A DNA stretch of 16,916 nucleotides from Sulfurovum sp. (lineage in GTDB: Bacteria; Campylobacterota; Campylobacteria; Campylobacterales; Sulfurovaceae). Under the pieces are notes generated by a model. It was not told the DNA's origin. It saw nothing but the letters and a program-made list of their open reading frames with translations, and did no database searches. Every line of letters begins with the position of its first letter. Within the stretch, counting starts at the first letter, position 1. The stretch is from assembly GCA_020726085.1 (NCBI GenBank), contig DYTG01000013.1:1-16916 (forward strand). The letters are read 5' to 3'. The translations under genes and the position numbers were made by a program. Of the stretch, positions 14,971-16,916 are shown piece by piece.

Positions 14971-16916
14971 ATGAAAAAATTAATAACTTTATGTACTATT
15001 TTTATTGCATCGTTGTTTTTGTCAAGTTGTGGGGGTAGCAGTTGCAACACCCCAATTGCGTTACCAGAGGGTAATAATGCAATTGGTAGCGTAGCCGATG
15101 GGCCAATTTATAATGCTATTGTAGAGTTTTACGATATGAATGGCACACCATTGACTACAGAGGATCCCGTTGTGCGAACCGATGATAGCGGTAAATATCA
15201 AGCCGTCATACACAATATGCCCTCACAATACCGAGTGGTTGTGCGAGAGGGTAGAGACAGCAGTGTCGATGGCGAGGAGAATGCCAACGATGAGAACAAT
15301 AGCATTATTTTAAGCTCTATTGTCACACGTGATGAAGGAAATGAAACCGTTGGACACGTTACACCCGCTACAACGCTTGTCGATAGTATCGTAGAAGATG
15401 GTGCATTGCCATTTGATAAAGCTACCGATTTGGTCAAAGAGCAATTGGGGGGAGTCAATATTGGTGAGGATTTAAGCAAACTTGATCCCAGCAAACACGA
15501 TGTAGCCAATAAGCTAGGTAACTTAGTAGCGTTGCTTACCAAAATGGTACCCTTAGAAGATAAAAAAATCACCTTTAAAGCCGTAGCCAAAATTGTTATC
15601 AAAAAGAAAATCAAAATCACCATAAACAATATGGGATTGAATATTGAAGAGCTTAATTTGACTGCTATTGCCAACGAAGCCAAAGCTTTGGGTGCAGAGG
15701 TTACAGCTGATGACATGGAGAAGATAGCATCAGTAGAGAGCGTGATTTTAGAACAATTAACCGCTCTTATGGAAAAAATCAAAGCCATTGATACTATGAG
15801 CGATGAGGACAAAGAAGAGGCTCTTGTTGCCTACAACGCCTTCTTCGAGCTTCTTGCCAAAGTCAAAGAGACCAATCTTGATGAACTCAACAAAGATACG
15901 CTTAAGCTTTTTGTTTATAATCTCCAAGAGTCTGTTAAGGCGATATTGGATGAGATGGGAAGAAAGGATATTGGTAGCGATGATATAGATTTTGTCTCCA
16001 ATTTGGTCAAAGAGCATTTGGGTGAAGATGTCAATGACTACAACAAGAGCGTCGTAAAAGCACTCCAAGAGTACAAAGATGTGATTAAGCTTGTCGATGG
16101 CAATAGCGAAGTAGATATTTCACTCAAAAAAGTGATTAAACTTATCTATAAAAACAGTGATCTTGATGCATTAACAGCTATCAAACAAGCATTGGGCGAC
16201 AACACAAATTTACAAGAGCTACTCAAAGCCGTTGAAGCCATGCTTAAGCAAAGCGATACACCCCAACTCCAAGCTCTATTAGAAGATTTTTTGGCAACCA
16301 AAATGGCGCAAACCATTGAGGATCAAAACGGTTCGGTGAGTGGCGATGAGATTGCTAAGGGTGCTAACGAGGTAGTCAATAATCCTGAACTTATTGAAAC
16401 GCTCAAAGTTAAAGTTTCATTGAAAATCACAATCAAAGCCAAAGCCAAAAAAGAAGAACTCACGTTCGAAGAGCGAATGGAGCTTGTGGTTATCGACAAA
16501 GTTGTCAAAGACATTAAGGTAAATATCAAAATTAAAGTATTTACCGAAGTTGCACAAGACAATGCTGAGGCTTTGTATGAAGAGTTACTCAAACAATTCA
16601 TGGGACTTGTAAACAGAGATGCTCAAACGATTCAAACCCACATCGAAAGTCTTGAGCTGATTATCACCAATCTCTTTAATGGCTTTAATGGTGCAACGTT
16701 TGAAGAAAAATTCTCTCTTGCGATTAAAATCGTTCAAGATATCAAAAGCGATACAACAGCCGATGAGATCAAAACGGTATTTAAACTCAAAACCGTCGTT
16801 GAGACAAAGCTTGTAACCAATGTAAACGATGATGTTGTTACCATTGAAGAGGATGAGGTCAAAGAGAACATTGTTCCCTATAAACCTCTTCCAAAAGTTA
16901 TTACGCTTCCTCAACC
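14971..16916 (+). CDS. Long lipoprotein rich in PglB acceptor sequons (partial at right edge)
   Basis: The frame is open from ATG 14971 to the end of the window, at least 648 residues. Residues 1-20 form a lipoprotein signal with lipobox LSSC (Cys20). Residues ~36-92 look like a carboxypeptidase-regulatory/prealbumin-type beta domain (GSVADGPIYNAIVEFYDMNG, then RTDDSGKYQAV). The rest is mostly charged helix interrupted by two alternating Lys/hydrophobic strand segments (about 201-218 and 479-496, with an echo at 511-524). Six N-x-S/T sites are visible, at Asn57, 109, 124, 229, 358 and 453, and all have Asp or Glu at -2 (for example DYNKS, DQNGS). GGAG directly upstream serves the ATG; the gap to the previous gene is three bases. 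It is probably anchored in the outer or inner membrane with the chain in the periplasm or on the surface. No close family is recognised beyond the N-terminal domain. Confidence 0.85.
   Translation, partial: MKKLITLCTIFIASLFLSSCGGSSCNTPIALPEGNNAIGSVADGPIYNAIVEFYDMNGTPLTTEDPVVRTDDSGKYQAVIHNMPSQYRVVVREGRDSSVDGEENANDENNSIILSSIVTRDEGNETVGHVTPATTLVDSIVEDGALPFDKATDLVKEQLGGVNIGEDLSKLDPSKHDVANKLGNLVALLTKMVPLEDKKITFKAVAKIVIKKKIKITINNMGLNIEELNLTAIANEAKALGAEVTADDMEKIASVESVILEQLTALMEKIKAIDTMSDEDKEEALVAYNAFFELLAKVKETNLDELNKDTLKLFVYNLQESVKAILDEMGRKDIGSDDIDFVSNLVKEHLGEDVNDYNKSVVKALQEYKDVIKLVDGNSEVDISLKKVIKLIYKNSDLDALTAIKQALGDNTNLQELLKAVEAMLKQSDTPQLQALLEDFLATKMAQTIEDQNGSVSGDEIAKGANEVVNNPELIETLKVKVSLKITIKAKAKKEELTFEERMELVVIDKVVKDIKVNIKIKVFTEVAQDNAEALYEELLKQFMGLVNRDAQTIQTHIESLELIITNLFNGFNGATFEEKFSLAIKIVQDIKSDTTADEIKTVFKLKTVVETKLVTNVNDDVVTIEEDEVKENIVPYKPLPKVITLPQ

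Noticed and set aside
15198..15812. 204-codon minus-strand ORF in the lipoprotein region
   Set aside because: The plus-strand frame has a lipobox signal, ribosome site and coherent domains; the minus frame is a Ser/Leu-rich mirror of it.
1..16916. CRISPR array, tRNA/rRNA genes, insertion sequences
   Set aside because: No regularly spaced repeats, no cloverleaf with CCA-type end, and no transposase reading or terminal inverted repeats were seen on either strand.

Overview
The window looks chromosomal and comes from the Campylobacterota (former Epsilonproteobacteria), most like the free-living Sulfurimonas/Sulfurovum side of the group, though the genus cannot be fixed from here. The reasons are the family-level look of the proteins, the order thrB-ylxR-infB-rbfA-rimP-ribD, sigma-70 promoters recognisable mainly by a TATAAT/TACAAT -10 box, and a stand-alone bacterial oligosaccharyltransferase (PglB).

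Layout. 1-308: low-GC 3' end of an unidentified membrane protein, cut by the window edge. 305-6732: a promoter, then an RsuA/RluB-type pseudouridine synthase, an overlapping 18-codon mini-ORF, and a tightly packed (mostly overlapping) set: thrB (homoserine kinase), ylxR, infB (IF2), rbfA, rimP and ribD. This group couples ribosome assembly and translation initiation to small metabolic genes. 6733-7896: a broken minus-strand gene for an exported protein, then the leader of the next operon. 7897-10850: rpmJ-rpsM-rpsK-rpsD-rpoA-rplQ, the distal ribosomal-protein/RNA polymerase alpha operon. It starts directly at rpmJ, without the secY-map-infA genes that usually precede it, so the segment boundary looks like a rearrangement point. 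It ends in a hairpin terminator.

10911-12208 holds a minus-strand exported protein of NTF2-like appearance, a frameshifted remnant of a YeiH/UPF0324 transporter, and a small minus-strand remnant that resembles the end of a PilZ domain. 12216-14222 is pglB. It is followed by two exported proteins: a 214-residue protein with an Asn/Thr-rich tandem repeat, and a very long lipoprotein that runs off the right edge (at least 648 residues).

The most interesting signal is in 12.2-16.9 kb. Every Asn-X-Ser/Thr site in the visible lipoprotein (six of six) has Asp or Glu at position -2, which is exactly the bacterial PglB acceptor sequon. The protein between it and pglB has one full sequon plus four regularly spaced N-x-N-x-T sites. 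The local PglB lacks the arginine that reads the -2 acid in Campylobacter PglB. I read this as a candidate N-glycosylation locus in which the enzyme sits beside heavily glycosylated surface substrates; that reading is inference, while the sequon counts are seen directly.
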